The notes: generated by a model not told the origin, from the letters alone. A stretch of DNA of 60,000 nucleotides from Strigamia acuminata (GCA_949358305.1 OX442315.1:13978427-14038426); one strand, 5' to 3'; positions 44,291 to 57,500 are shown, counted from the first letter of the stretch. Made by a program: numbers and translations.

Positions 44291-46461
44291 ATGAAAGGAA
44301 CCGACAATATGTCTGTTAAAAAATTTTAATCAAAATTAGTTTTGTGTAAACAAGCGATAAATCATTAGATATCGTAGTTTGGTAAATAGCGAGACAAGTA
44401 TACACCAGCAGGTGATAATATCTGCAGATCTGTCTAGGTCTAATGGATGACAGAGTTTGAAAAATTGCATCACATTGGCCTCTGTACTCACTGATGCCTT
44501 TATGAAACCTTGAACTTCAATATCAACACTTTCATTTGAAAGAAAAATTATGTAAATATTAGGTAAAAGTATTTATTAATGTAAATATAAATTAATGGAT
44601 CATTTCATAGGTCAAACATTGAAAAGAAACGCTTGCAAAAAATGTACGAGGAAGCGATTTGCAGCATTTTCATGCTTGTTTACTGCTAAGTTCCAATACA
44701 ATTTGCAAGAATGAGAGCAGAAGTTAGTTAATCCTCTTTTTTGATTCAATAAACATTACCTTATCAACAAGCAACTTCCCTTTTGAGTCATCACACGCCC
44801 TCTTGTGTCAAATTTAAATTAGAGATTTTATCAATTTTTCTTTTTTTTTGAGAAAAGTTGCTTTAATGAAATTGATAAAAATCAACATGGGCCTCAGAGG
44901 CACATTTTGGTTACTTTGGGCCCCAAGTTCATCATTATCAGGTAAAATACTAAAAAGAATGCCTCCTACTCAGACTACAGGTGACCCAGGGACACATCCT
45001 GGCACTAGGGGCCCCAAAATCTTAATTAATAAAATTAAATCAATATAAGCTTTAAAAAATTTAATTTTGGGAAACTGATCAATTGAAATGGGGCCTTTGG
45101 AAATCTCAGGCCCCATAGGAAAAGTGTCCATAAGTGGCCAATAGCAGCAAACAAGCGCAAATGACCCAAAAATAATGAAAAGACCGAAATGCTCTAATGT
45201 TTCACCTAGTGACAAAACATGAAATTACTCACAATTTTAATTGCCAGCATAGAGTGAAGATCCAGTTTTTTGAACACGGCTGTACGTCTGGTAAGGGTTC
45301 TTCGGAACTGCATAACAACTGCGGAATCCGATGCATGTTAACGTTTTAACTGCCGATTGTCTTCTTGGTGTCCATGGCTTAGGTCTCCTCTGGCTCGGTT
45401 GCTAGATTGCTTTGAGTTTGCGGCTTTCCATGGAGACATGCAGTGATGCCCCAGACACAGTAATTACAAGAAATGGTTGCACAAAAGGCCAATTGGAACC
45501 AAGGATGGCATAGAATGGTTTATTTATTAGTATTGCCGCTTTTGATGGCAGATTGCCAATCATGTGAGATGAACCTGGTGTTGTGAGCGTGTGTAGGAAA
45601 GAGAAATGAGACTTCTGAACCAAGAAAAGTGACATGTTTAATAAATTTTTAAATGAGCAAGAAGAATATCACATTGTCCTTACGCAGTAACAATAATTCT
45701 GTGGTGAGAAATTAATAGGAAAAAAAAAGGTTTGGAAAAAGCTTACATGACTATACAACTGTTGGGTTATTATATTATTTTATATAATAATAAAATGGGT
45801 TTTGGAGCATTGAAAAGTTCTGTCTGGATGATGAATGAATTTGCCTTCTAGAATAAATCTGTTCTTTCCCATTTACTTCAGAATTATAACAAGGACCTCT
45901 TTGTTTTACTTGAAAATCAACAAGAAATATTTTTTTTTTGCCTATCTTTTTATATAATGTATAATAATATGTATAAGAATACAAAATATTGCTTTAGTTT
46001 TCTCTTAAAATATTTCTTTTTTAACCTTCAAAATTTCAATATTTTATTATTATTATCATAATTTTTTTTGTAGTATTATTTGATTCAGTTTTAGGCCAGA
46101 AAAATGGCTGAGTAGAAATTTTGTATCTTGAAATTATAAACAATGATTTGATCATTTTAGAAATCAAGTAAGGTTACCTACATTGAGAATCAAAAAGGAA
46201 GTAAAATTATCATTTAACTAATTAATTAGGTCTCTTTTAATATATCACACTTTGAGCAGATCACAGGTTAAAGCACTCTTCAACAAGCACCACTTTTTGT
46301 CAGAATTTATAAACACTCAACCAAAAATGTAAAACAATGTTTTGATCAGCCAATCAGGATCGAGAGAAAAATCCAATTTACTATAGGCACATTCATAAAG
46401 TAATTTAGACTAAACAGCATTTTAAACAACGGTTACAACGAATCGCAAGGGACCCGAAAAA
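44291..46461. other. Gene-free stretch with GGGCCC motifs
   Basis: At 44890-45115 GGGCCCC palindromes recur as in the AHI1 intron element. A 77-codon minus-strand frame at 45402-45635 has no domain I recognise. Nothing else is supported. Confidence 0.4.
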
Positions 46462-46573
46462 TCGGTTCGTTACAACGAGAATTCGTTATATCGAAATTTT
46501 TTAACATGTTATTCTATGGCCAGGTATCCGTTATATCGATAATTCGTTATATCGCGATTCGTTATAAAGAGTA
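46462..46573. repeat. pogo-like remnant with TTCGTTATATCG units
   Basis: GTTCGTTACAACGAGAATTC, TTCGTTATATCG repeats and GTTCGTTATAAAGAG-type motifs resemble the remnant at 15990-16046, here longer. Confidence 0.5.
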
Positions 46574-49500
46574 AAATGCTTTTTTAAGCTGGCGTGAATT
46601 TTTTAGTTCCAATTTTTGTCAATGCAGGGCACTGTGCCTAGTTCCTATAACAGCCACTGCGGGGAATGGCGCTGCCGTATTTATGGGTGCGTGTTTACAT
46701 CATCTTTTTTTTTTCTTTTACCCCAAAAATAATACACAATAATGATAATTTTTCATTCACCAAGTGTCAACCTCATTAATTCATTTATCACAATTTTATT
46801 TATTATTTTTTTTTCCTCTTAACTTTTCTATTCCCTAACTCCTTTTGACAAATCTGAAAAACTCAGATCATACAAAAAAGGATCCTTAAAAAAAATATAT
46901 CACAGTCAAAAGTGATTTTTTTTTTAAATATATATAAGTATAATATATATATATATTTTTTTTTTCTAAATTTTTTTTTTCCTTTTTTTTAAAACACTTT
47001 TTTGTTTCAATTTCCTTGAAGGAAATAATAAAATATCACCCACTTTTGATCCATCTGGGTTCAATTAACAATTTTAATAATATATAATTCCACAATAAAA
47101 GAATGACATTATTTTTTTTTTATCACTTGTTAATTAATTAATTAATTAATTAATTAAAGAACAAAAATTCAACCCAAATGGCAGTTGATACAGGACACTT
47201 TAATTTAATATCTCAACAACTCTCTCTTTTCACTTCTCTTAAATGCTACAAATTTCTAACTAAATCTACGTTTTCTTTTGTTTTCTGCTAATGAAAGACA
47301 GAGCGATGGATTGAAATAAAAATCACCAGGACGTTAATTAGTCCCAGACTAGGATTGAATATTGAATAATTAAAATAAAAAATCAAAACACAAAAATAAG
47401 CGAATTAACATCAATTACAAGCGCCATCTTGTGAATTACATCGGAATTCTTAATAAACAATTAACTTCATTTTAAGTCCGACAGATGGCGCCGCCCCAAA
47501 GCCTACTTAAACATAGCATCACGCACATCAAGGCTAATATAAAGTTAGCCTGAATTTACTGGGATGACCAACAGGATCGTTAAACGAAAGGCTGGTTTTT
47601 TTTTTAAACAAAAAAAATTAAATATTTAAAATATTTTTTTTTTTTTAAATTTAAATTTAAAATTTTTTTTTGTATAATTTAATTTATTTATTTTTTTTTT
47701 AATTTAAAAATTTAAATCATTTGTTTATATTTATGCAGAAAGCGGTTTCATCTGTTGCGATTGTCCAGAATAATTTTCACAAGTAGTTAAGCCTTGACAT
47801 GGGTCAAGCGATAAGAAAGTCAAACTAGGGCGAATTAAATCTGAAGTGTATAAAATGTTAATATCACAACATTCAATGTACTGAACAATGTTTTTAGCTA
47901 TTTATGCACTGAAATTGATTAAAAATTGATTCCACTAAATATATGGAAACCTGGAATTTGCACACATTATTTTTCTAGGACCCAAATATCAACAAGTTCC
48001 GAATAAACGCCCGGATGTATCATTTTTTTAGTCCCAACCAAGGCGATTAATTAGATTAATTAGATATAAACCAATTTTTATGGGATTTTAGGCCCAAAAA
48101 AGGAATTTTATGCCCAAAAATTTACATTTTGTGCATTTTTTATGCCAAAATTTGACCCGGCGTTTATTTCAGGTCACAACTCAGAGCTCTACGGTGTTTG
48201 AATTTAGAAATCGATTTGTATTGGATTTTCAGTTTTAAGTATATAATTTTGCTATCGGATATTTTTAAATCAGACATTTTGGATCCTCTTACTATTGTTA
48301 TTACTAGATGTAAATAAACATTCAGAATTGTGACTTCAGCTTACTTAGCAAGTTTTAAATGCCATTTGTTATGTTAAATGTAAATAAACTTGGTAATTTA
48401 GCAGTAATTTTCAACCCAAAGAAGAATTAAAACCCTGTAAGTTGAGCCAGGACACACCAGGACACTCCACCAACTGAATAAACATTGTAAAGTTATTTCC
48501 CCTTTTCCCCTTTTTATCTATTGTTGTGTATGTACGGTGTCCATAGACGGAATAAAAATGATTGTAGCAACAAAGTTGTGTTCTGTGGCAGCACACAGAT
48601 ATGCTAATAAAGTCTAGGACAGTCATTACAGATACCGAAATTCTACCGATTAAATGATGAACGTACGCTTCGATCTTGATGTTCAGACTTCGTTAGTTAC
48701 ATTAAACAAATGTAAGAAACGAAAAATCCAAATTGTAATTGCTGACAAAAATGGCAGGTTTGAATAATCGACAAAATACGGTATTTACCACTGTCGGCAT
48801 TTTTGCTGCAATTTGGCTACAGGTGGCGCCATAATCACCATGTAAGTTCTGTAGTGAATGTCCTAGATGTAAGCTCAGATTTTCAACGTTTGGTTAATAT
48901 AGAAATGTGTAATTAATTGAACATGAAAATAACAAACAATGATTTCACCGTGTATGTGAATCGGTAGTAGCCATGGGCAGTGTGTACACAGGGCCGGGAC
49001 GTAATCAATATGGGGTTTCGGTAACGGGATGATTGTCTGATTATTTGGTTATGAAAATAATCGCACTTGTCCCTTTTTCGAGAACATGCGATTACGGTGC
49101 TCTAATTCTGATTATGGCCTAGCAAAAATCATTCGGTGCGTTTGGTTCTCTCGGTCAGCCATTTTCAAATGCACTATGGCCAATTAAAAGAGTTTAATTC
49201 CTTAAACTTTCCTGATTACTGTGCAAATGACTCATTGTGTGAAAGGCTGTTCACTTTTTGAGGTGAATTATGGGATTAGTTGTTGCAATTAAACAGACCA
49301 CTGAATGCGACTTCCCTTTGAAATAATTTTGTCCAGGTTACATGGATTTGCAGACTATTGGATACAATCATTAGCTGCATTTGAAAACAAAAAATAGTGA
49401 TTGTTTTGATTAAGGGATCTATCCGTTCCAAATATCTACTAATATCAAGTTGCAGTCCAGTCTTGGTCTAGCGAAGTTCTAACAGTTTGGTCCAATGAGA

Positions 49501-49832
49501 ATTGAGAACCAAAAAATTGTTTTTTTTTACTAAGATTAAACTTTTTTTTGGGTGGGTGGGCAAAAACATTTTGTGCTTAGGGGCCCCGCAATACCTAAAT
49601 CCGACCCTGGATTCAGCTCCTAATGACTTCTGGGTGTCTGGATGGCAGTGACCTAGTTTACTCATACCTATGGATAGGAATTGCAAACTACAGTGTTCCA
49701 CACGTTACTGTATGTAGTGTTAACTAAAACTTCAAGAAAGTAGTAATGGTAACGGAAAGTAACCGTCAGAATAACGCAGAATATCTTATTCCCTATAAGT
49801 AACGGTAACAGGATCAACGACATTACTATATT
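46574..49832. other. Gene-free AT-rich stretch
   Basis: It holds an AT microsatellite (46925-46960), a TTAA microsatellite (47130-47157), TTAGGCCCAAAA-type units (48070-48160) and a GGGGCCCC motif (49580). No gene is recognised. Confidence 0.4.
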
Positions 49833-50230
49833 CTGGCTAACTATAAGGTTGGCCTTTCTCCCATTGGCCGAGCCTCATTACTCCTAACTATAGACTGTAC
49901 TGCCACCAGGAAAAGTATTTTTTTTTCATTTTTGTGATTATTATAATGATTAAAATAATAAAATTTTAATTGTATTTTATAATGAAATGTTTTTTCCATT
50001 TATAAAACACAGTTTTATGCAGCTTTTAATTCAATACACATGTTTGTTCAGTTTATCGATTGCTTTGTCTGGAAAGCAAACAATTTTTAATTTTTCGCCG
50101 TTACTTAGGCAATCTGTTACAATGTCTGCACATCAATTGCAATTCTGGTGTTTTGGTCTATTTTTTTGTATTACTACACGAGTGAATTGGCTCGGCCAAT
50201 GGGAGAAAGGCCAACCTTATAGTTAGCCAG
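49833..50230. mobile_element. TIR element family B, copy 3
   Basis: The ends CTGGCTAACTATAAGGTTGG and its inverse form arms of about 50 bases that also contain CTCCCATTGGCCGAGCC. The middle carries the family blocks CTGCCACCAGGAAAA and CTGGTGTTTTGG. It is non-coding. Confidence 0.8.
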
Positions 50231-51403
50231 ATTGTGTTTAACTGTTGTAGTGGTAATAGTAATGGTAACGTGTGCAACACCGGCAAACAAATGCAGTTGT
50301 ATGACCAGGTAACATTAAGCAACATTCGTGATTAAAAGTTAAAGATAAAGTCACTTTTATTCCACTTTGCAAAAGTGATCGAAGCAACTGATAGCAATAA
50401 CGCAAAACCTCCCCCCCCCCCCATGTAACATGGCTTTAACAAATTCCCAAACACCCCCACCCCCTAATTACTTAATAAAACTGAAATTATTCCCCCCCCC
50501 CTCCCCCCAGAATTTTTCAAAAGTCAATATCAATAAAGCGTATATTTTCAATATTAAAACATCGTTTGCGAAGGTCGTTTTTTCGAAAGTCACTTTTACT
50601 TTGCGTAATTTCAACATGGCTTCTGTCTCGTCACTTTTACTTAGCGTAATTTCAACATGGCTTCTGTCTTTTACGTGATTGTTTACCACTTGTTCTAGTT
50701 CTAAACTACAGAAACAAATTGTAGGAATAAATGAATACCTCCCCCCTAAAACCAGCCTTCGTTGAGTAGGCAAATTTGGTGAGCAAAAATTGATGGTCAT
50801 AATCAACAGAATGCAGTGTGTGATTCACACAAATAACCCTCAAAATTAGAGATAAAATAAAAGCAAGAATAAAAATAATTGAAGCAAGCAAATTGATTGG
50901 ACATGAAGCTATTGATAAGCAACACAAAGCTCACATTGTAGTTGGATATGAAGGAAGTCTTGATTGGCACAAAATAGTTAACAATTAGTGAGACTGATCT
51001 CGTTGTGCAGGACGTTGAATATCGATGTGCTTTTTTTCTTTTTTTATGTTTTGTTGTTTAATATTGTATTTTCACGTTCTAGTAAGTTGACGGCAAGTAA
51101 GTTCGGCTATTATTAGATATAATCAGTTTGTTTTGTTTGCTTTTGGTTTTGGTTACTAAATTGTCTTGAGATCCAGGACATAACATGTTGTTTTACTATT
51201 GGTTGATGGTCTGCATGCATTCGAAAACATCTCTACTTGAAGAGGGCACAGGACTCTTGCTTTCATTTTTTTTCTTTCCTTCTCCATTTTATTATCCGCG
51301 TCTCAAAACTACTGCAACCTGCAAGAAAGAATAGAACGTTTAGTCAAAGGAACGTAAGGTTAGGTCAGGTCAAAGTCGCTTCCGTCGCTACGATTAACCA
51401 AAG
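50231..51403. other. Gene-free stretch with C runs and a short tandem duplication
   Basis: C-rich runs at 50409-50422 and 50493-50510. A 41-base direct duplication around TTTCAACATGGCTTCTGTCT lies at about 50590-50672. No gene is recognised. Confidence 0.45.
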
Positions 51404-51538
51404 CGAACTTTTGGAAAAATGAGGTCAGGTGATACGATCATGCGATTGTAACAATTGCAGCAATTGTGATTTTTAAAAGTAATTTTTATTGTGGGCGGAG
51501 CCAAAGTGCATTACATCATGATTTTCCAATGGTCTATT
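51404..51538. mobile_element. Family G short TIR element, copy 3 (inverted)
   Basis: The left AACTTTTGGAAAAATGAGG and right TTCCAATGGTCTATT ends correspond to the inverse of the copies at 26593 and 56796. Confidence 0.55.
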
Positions 51539-51540
51539 AA

Positions 51541-51940
51541 CCCTTTCGCTGTCAAACCCGTAAATATATACGTTGCGTCTGTCCATCTGCCATTTTTAAG
51601 GATGGGACGGTGTTTTGATGGTCCATGGTGGTCTAGTGCAAGGCCACAGCATCCCATACTTTGACCAATCACCATGAAACTCTGCTAGAATGCTCTGTGT
51701 AGCGCTAAGTGCACAATTCTGCAGATTTGAAGCAGTAACAAACTGGAGGCTTCAAATGTGTATTTCGGCCCCTTGATGATTGCCTCATTAGCCTAATGGT
51801 AGAGCCGCTTCTGTATTTCCAAGTGTAGCTACTATAGAATGAATGGTCAAGTTTACTACATCTGTATTTGGCTCACAGATCCTTGAACTAAAACCATTAC
51901 TGTGCCCACTAGAATCATCTCTGCAGTTGCTAGGAAAGAG
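51541..51940. mobile_element. Possible piggyBac-type MITE
   Basis: TTAA on both sides (51537-51540 and 51941-51944), left end CCCTTTC, right end GAAAGAG. The inverted ends are short and imperfect, so this is weaker than 14603-15034. Confidence 0.4.
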
Positions 51941-52037
51941 TTAATTCTTTGTAATTGGATAATGATGTCTATTTTTAACAGTTTCATAGATAGAAACTAA
52001 AAGTCACTGAAACAATGATCGTAGGCTATTTTCGTTA

Positions 52038-52285
52038 GGTGCGTTCAATCTTAAATGGATTTCCGAAATCCTGATTTCCTTGATTATCAGAAATCACAAC
52101 ATGCTTTGATCACACTGTGTGGAAATCAAGATGGCTGAAAATCAAGATAATGAAGAAAAGCAACCCTGCTCGTGGATTTTCTGAAATCCGATTTCCATTT
52201 GATGACGTAAAAATCATCATTTCCGATATCCAGAAATCAAGAAAATCAGTGAAATCAAAGAAATCCATTTAAGATCGAACGCATC
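52038..52285. mobile_element. Family E TIR element
   Basis: The left GGTGCGTTCAATCTTAAATG and right CATTTAAGATCGAACGCATC ends are inverted and flanked by TA. 248 bases, filled with GAAATCAAGA-type inverted motifs. The terminal bases resemble those of the element at 54264-54824. Confidence 0.75.
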
Positions 52286-52386
52286 TATTGTTACCAATAA
52301 ATTTGCTGCACTTGATTTGCTACTAAAATACTCAGACAATTTTATATAAACGCTCAATTTTTAGAAATAGGAAAATGTCATATTTC

Positions 52387-53072
52387 ATACCGAGTTCACA
52401 CAAGCAGTAGCGATCTCCATCCAACTACTGACTTAAGGTAAAATTCCAAATCTTGCTAGTACAAGTTTAAAGAGGGAGTCATTTACAAGCTCACTTCACC
52501 CGCTTTTGGCTTACCAGCTTAACCTGCAAACCCAAGCTAGCTAGGTAGCTAGTCAGAAATTCCCGCCAAAATCTCCTCCAAGAATTTCCTCACGCTTCTG
52601 ATTGGCTGTCAAAGTCACATGACCAAAACACCAGCAAGCTTGAAGCTGGTAAATCAAACTCAGTTTGATCGGAGCGGGCGAGTACAAGCTCGCTTCAAAA
52701 CAAAGCTTTGAATAAAAACGCAAGCTTGCGTTTGCTCGAGCGGGCGAGTTTTTTGCCGCTTTTTCAAGTAAAAGCAAGCTTTCAAATTTTACCTGCTCCC
52801 TTGTGTTTCCACCTTTAGCCCTTTAAATGGGATTATGAGAGCAGCCACTCCAATTTTGAGTTTAAATTAATGATTTTTGCTTCAAATAAATTTATTTGTA
52901 GCATCTTTAATAGAATTTATTTAATTGCACTGTTGGTAGGTGTCATGTAATTGAAATTTATTGGTCTGGATTGGAAATGTGCTGCAAATTCCTTACGGTT
53001 ATTGTAGTCTCCACTTTACTTTTCTTTCTCCTGCTTTACTGTTAATACTACTGCTAGTGCGAACCAGGCTTA
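52387..53072. mobile_element. TIR element with a second element nested
   Basis: Outer ends ACCGAGTTCACACAAGCAGT and CTACTGCTAGTGCGAACC are inverted. A nested element at about 52436-52818 starts AAGGTAAAATT and ends in an inverse arrangement (AAATTTTACCTGCTCCC ... CACCTTTA), rich in AAGCTTG/CAAGCTT motifs. Confidence 0.5.
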
Positions 53073-54263
53073 ATGTCTAGTTACTTACATTAAACATTCA
53101 TGTAGTTTTACCATGCTAATGCTGACTATCCTGGAAGAGGTGAATTTTCTATTTATCTTCCTTAAAGAGCAGCCAAACTGGGAAAAGAAAAATTAAAAAT
53201 TAAATGTCGTATGGCAATAAAAGAGTTTGCGAAACTCGATTTTAACTTTCACTTAGGATTGAAGCATGCAGCGCCGGATTTCACATTAGGCCTGATACCT
53301 GATAGAGTACTTTTCCCTTACAATTATGACATTTTTTACACTTTTTTACACTAGTTTAAGGTAAAAGTGTTAAAGTTTGGGTTGCGGTTGAAGTTTCATG
53401 TTATAGTTATAAAATTAGACTTAATCTTATACATGTCACGTGATTACCATAACTAGTATTGTCTTGTTAGCATAAAAAGAGAGAATTCTTGTTTTTAAAT
53501 TTTTTAATAGAATGCTGCAACTTTATTATCGTGAATTTAAATGAATTCAAAGCAGAAACAATTAGATAAACCGTAACATGTATTCCGCGCGTGAATGAAG
53601 CGGAGAATTCAAATGGCGACGAAAGACGTCATTGATAATCCAAATTTTTAGTCAGTGACGTAAATAGTGGAAAACTACCGGATTGGCTACAATATTTTCA
53701 AAAATAGTGTAAGCTCCGGTGGAGTTATAAGTTTTCCACCACACTTATAGGCATAACGAGGGTTTTTATAAGGGAAAAGTACCTGCCGCAAACTGTGTAT
53801 TATATTCGCTAGATACGAAGCCCGCTAAAAATGCTGGTTTGGGGACCTGCTTCAATATATGGGGTTGTACGTTTAGTAAACATCTTTTGGGGTTGTTTAC
53901 TGACTGGTTTAAAGCAGATGAACCAGACTGAAAGACAAAATCGAACTTTGCAAAGCCTTCAATATTTAATTATACAGCAGAAAGGAAATAAAAACACCAG
54001 TCTGGATGTCTGGGTAAATAATTGCATTTCATGTAATATTGCACATTTCCTTTAACTATAATGTTGATTTAAACTGTTTACCCAATTCAGTGCTTCTTTA
54101 AACTATTAATTTGTTTAATGGATAGAAACTTTATTTGTGCACCATGTAATATTGTCTGTTTGTTCTGTGTTGGTGCTTCTCTTGCTATGATAGATTTGAT
54201 AGATTTGGCTCGATGAAACAGGAATCTGCAGGAATCTTTTCATTTAAATTTTGTATAATAGTA
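53073..54263. other. Gene-free stretch
   Basis: No gene or clear repeat is recognised. A 74-codon frame at 53831-54055 has no known domain. Confidence 0.4.
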
Positions 54264-54824
54264 GGCGCATTCGAAAAGTCATTAAAACGAGTGTAAATGT
54301 GTTTACACTCGTTTTCAGACGACATTTACACGAATTAATTCGTGTAAATGTCGTGTAAACTGGTTAAACGGAAACGGCCTGCACGCCACGTTTACGTTTA
54401 AAATCTCCGTTCAACGAGTTTTCTCGTTCAAATCGGGTCTTGTTGGCAGCCATCTTGGATTTACTTAGATCGGTTGGAACAATTTAGGTACGTTTGTGCG
54501 ATCGAATGCGGCCGGTATTTGGCCGCATTTGTGCGATTGAATGCGGCCGATGTTCGGCTGCCTTTGTGCGATCGAATGCGGCCGGTATTCGGCCGCATTT
54601 GTATGATCGTATTCGGCCGCATTCGTATGATCGTATTCGGCCGCATTTGTGCGATTGAATGCGGCCGATGATCGGCCGCATTTGGGCTAGTTTATTTACA
54701 CTTTAATTTACACTGAAATTTACACAGAAATTTATTTTTCAACTCGAAAATTGGGTCGTTTAATTTGACATTTACACTACCAGTTGCACTGGTCGTTTAG
54801 TGCAAATGACTTTTCGAATGCGCC
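54264..54824. mobile_element. Family D TIR element
   Basis: Ends GGCGCATTCGAAAAGTCATT and its inverse, flanked by TA. 561 bases. The interior holds a 36-base perfect palindrome (54319-54354) and a minisatellite (54490-54690). Confidence 0.8.
54490..54690. repeat. GC-rich minisatellite inside the family D element
   Basis: About seven units of TTTGTGCGATCGAATGCGGC plus CGGTATTCGGCCGCA type, clearly more GC-rich than the surroundings. Open frames in both directions are period artefacts. Confidence 0.85.
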
Positions 54825-55083
54825 TAGTTTATTTGATAAACCATTTAAACTGAAGTGAGTTATAATGAGGAAAAATATGTTTGATGCCAGAAATATATTT
54901 TTTTTCCACAATGATTCTTTAAATGATAAAACCTTGTAGCTGCTATATAGGGAAAAAGGAAATACAAAATGGTTATGCGTTATACTTCCTCTAATCACAC
55001 AATTTTATTACATTTTTGAAGGCTAATTTATATATTTATTAACCATATTTTTTCTTTCCTATTTCCAATTCCTATTAGCTTGG

Positions 55084-55394
55084 ACTACGTTTACATGCAC
55101 CGAATATTTTGAGTGGTGAATAATTCGAGTGGTGAAAAAATCAAATTGTTGCGTTTACATGCAGAAAATAATTCGTGATTACTTTCGGTTTTCGACCAAT
55201 GGGGAAGTGACGGAAGCAATGCGCGCATGCGCAATAAAAATAATTCGAGTTCACTCAAATTAAGCAACCTTCTGCGAGGGATTATTCACTAACCGAATAA
55301 TCCTCGCTTAATCCGAATAATCCTGTTTATAATGACAGTTGTGCACACGGAATATTTCATCTCGCTCGAAATATTCCGTGCCTGTAAACATAGT
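55084..55394. mobile_element. Family C TIR element, copy 2
   Basis: CGTTTACATGCACCGAATAT at the left and ATATTCCGTGCCTGTAAACA at the right, flanked by TA. The inverse of this segment matches 30021-30496 outside its nested insertion. Confidence 0.85.
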
Positions 55395-55837
55395 ATAAGA
55401 GAACATACAATTGGACAAAGTGAGAGAGCTGGAACAAAGAAGCAAAATTGATCAAATCTGTTGTTGTGTTCAGAGGAAGCCTTGACAACACCAAGAAAAT
55501 TAAATTCCATAAAAGTTTTTTTCATCCACCACATCTATTTTCTATATATATACATTTCAAGTAAGGTGATATTGAAGCATTCATTATCTAATATACACCT
55601 GTGCATGCACTTGAGACTCAATCGGGTACTTATTTATTTAATTAATGAAATGTGAGCACTATTTTCTAAAAAAAAAAAAGAAGCCTCCGTGTTGCATAAA
55701 TTGTATCGGTTTTCAGCAAAAAACAAATAGATCCTAGAGAAATGGTCTAAACTAAACAATCCGCCTTTAGAATCCACTAATTCTCGTAGCTGGTTGCTTT
55801 GCTAGTTATTATTGTATATTGTTGAGTGAACAATTAC

Positions 55838-56530
55838 CATGTTTATATGTACCCAGTTATCTGGATAAGTAAAAATGCAAATTTTACTTTTCTGGAAAAC
55901 TGATCATGTAAACAAATCAGTTTTCTAGAAAAGACAAACTTATCTGGGAAACTAAAATCTAGTTGTACGAGCTAGATTTTGGGCGTTTTGCGCATTGAAA
56001 ACTGCATGTAAACACCCGTGCGTGTGAAAATTCAAAAACTTAAATCGGTTTGTCGTAGTAACAATACGTTAGGCCTACGTACTAACGACATTTAGTCCCG
56101 AAATAAATGTGAAATCAGCTGAAAACACCATTTTCCGGATCAGACTTTGCGTATTAGCTACCATTGCAAAGATTCGAGCAAAAACCTCTTTCCTAACCAT
56201 CTTTATGTTGTTTTTATTTTACCCATATCTTTGCAATGGTGGCCAATTCCGACCCCGGAAATCGATTGTTTAGGTCATTTTGCATCGATTCAGCATGTTT
56301 CCTGCATTTTTTATTTATCCAGGCTACGGTAGTACTACATTTGTTTAGGCTATGGCTGAAATGGATCAACAGCCATTTTGTTGTTCCAGATAATCAAAGA
56401 GCATTATGGGTAATACTCGTATGATGTCATGTTTACCAGAAAACTAACATCATGTAAACGCAAACGGTTATCCAGATAAATAAAATCCGAATTTTCACTT
56501 ATCTGGAAAACTTTGATCATGATATTATTA
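55838..56530. mobile_element. Possible TIR element with TTATCTGGATAA ends
   Basis: Motifs AGTTATCTGGATAAGTAAAA near 55857 and GGTTATCCAGATAAATAAAA near 56467, plus several GTAAACA/TGTTTAC pairs, suggest a diverged foldback element. The ends are not exact. Confidence 0.35.
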
Positions 56531-56795
56531 TGAGTTTCTATAATGACATTTATGTATGAGCGCCACCTGGCTCACTGTGCAAATACTGTAAATAAACTTT
56601 TACGGAACCACTTCCGGTTTACGCTAACACTAACACGTTGTCTCAATTCACCACATCTACTTCAATCCTTCGATATTCATCAGATATTATTAATATAATT
56701 AGATCTAATGATAGTATTAATTAAAAGTTATTAACGTTTTGAGAAAAGACACGTGTTTTATTGTCCGACTTATTTATATAATTTAAATCAAATAC

Positions 56796-56965
56796 AATAG
56801 GACCGTTGGAAAATGGTGACATAATGCAATGTGGCCAACAAAGAGAAAACTACAAATTAACAATGTGATAATGTTATTTTGCATTGGTTTTTCTCATTGA
56901 GGGGGACAACCATTGTTAAGATGACATGATCATATCACCTGACCTCATTTTTCCAAAGGTCTATT
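56796..56965. mobile_element. Family G short TIR element, copy 2
   Basis: Same ends (AATAGGACCGTTGGA, TCCAAAGGTCTATT) and interior order as 26593-26754, with about 20% change. Confidence 0.7.
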
Positions 56966-57023
56966 AGTTGAATTATCTAATTATTATTGTTACAAAGCCA
57001 GATATATTTTATGGCTGGTCAGA

Positions 57024-57500
57024 CCTTACTATTACGAAAAACAGTTTGTAATAACGAGAATTTGTTATTGTGAAATGATTTAAATGCGAGAAATGGGGGG
57101 AGAAATATCGTGTTAGGCGTTTTCGACGTTTCTGTTCTGTTCTGTTTTGCCCTCGTTTTAGGTTTGTTAGGGCGTGCCCAAACAAAAAAATAGTTTTGAC
57201 CTCGTTTTAGTTAATTTTGTGTGGCCAAATGGGGCTAAAAAATATTTTTTTTAAAATGATTTTTAACAAGTTGTCATAATTTTTCTGTATTTTTCATTTA
57301 AAAAATTCGGTTCGGTCAAACGGTTGGCTGATGGGCCAAAAACTTGCAGATTAGCTGAACAACTCGTTGACCAGCCAAACAGCTGACACAAGAAGTCATT
57401 CAGCTTTTCGGCCAGTCAGCCAGTTGTTTGGATGGTCAGCCATCAGTCGTTTGGCCGGTTAGGTAGCCATTCAACCAATGGTTGAGTTATTATCGATATT
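57024..57500. repeat. Remnant repeats
   Basis: Around 57024-57078 there are AATAACGAGAATTTGTTATT motifs like the pogo-like remnants. At 57310-57480 numerous TTGGCTGA, GGCCAGTCAGCCA and inverse motifs form a degenerate inverted-repeat cluster. Confidence 0.4.

Noticed and set aside
44137-44319. 60-codon frame with repeated FALKNCI units
   Set aside because: Product of the 21-base minisatellite.
51778-51850. GCCTCATTAGCCTAATGGTA, like the start of a tRNA
   Set aside because: An A-box-like D-arm is present, but I could not pair an anticodon stem, T-arm and acceptor, so no tRNA is called.
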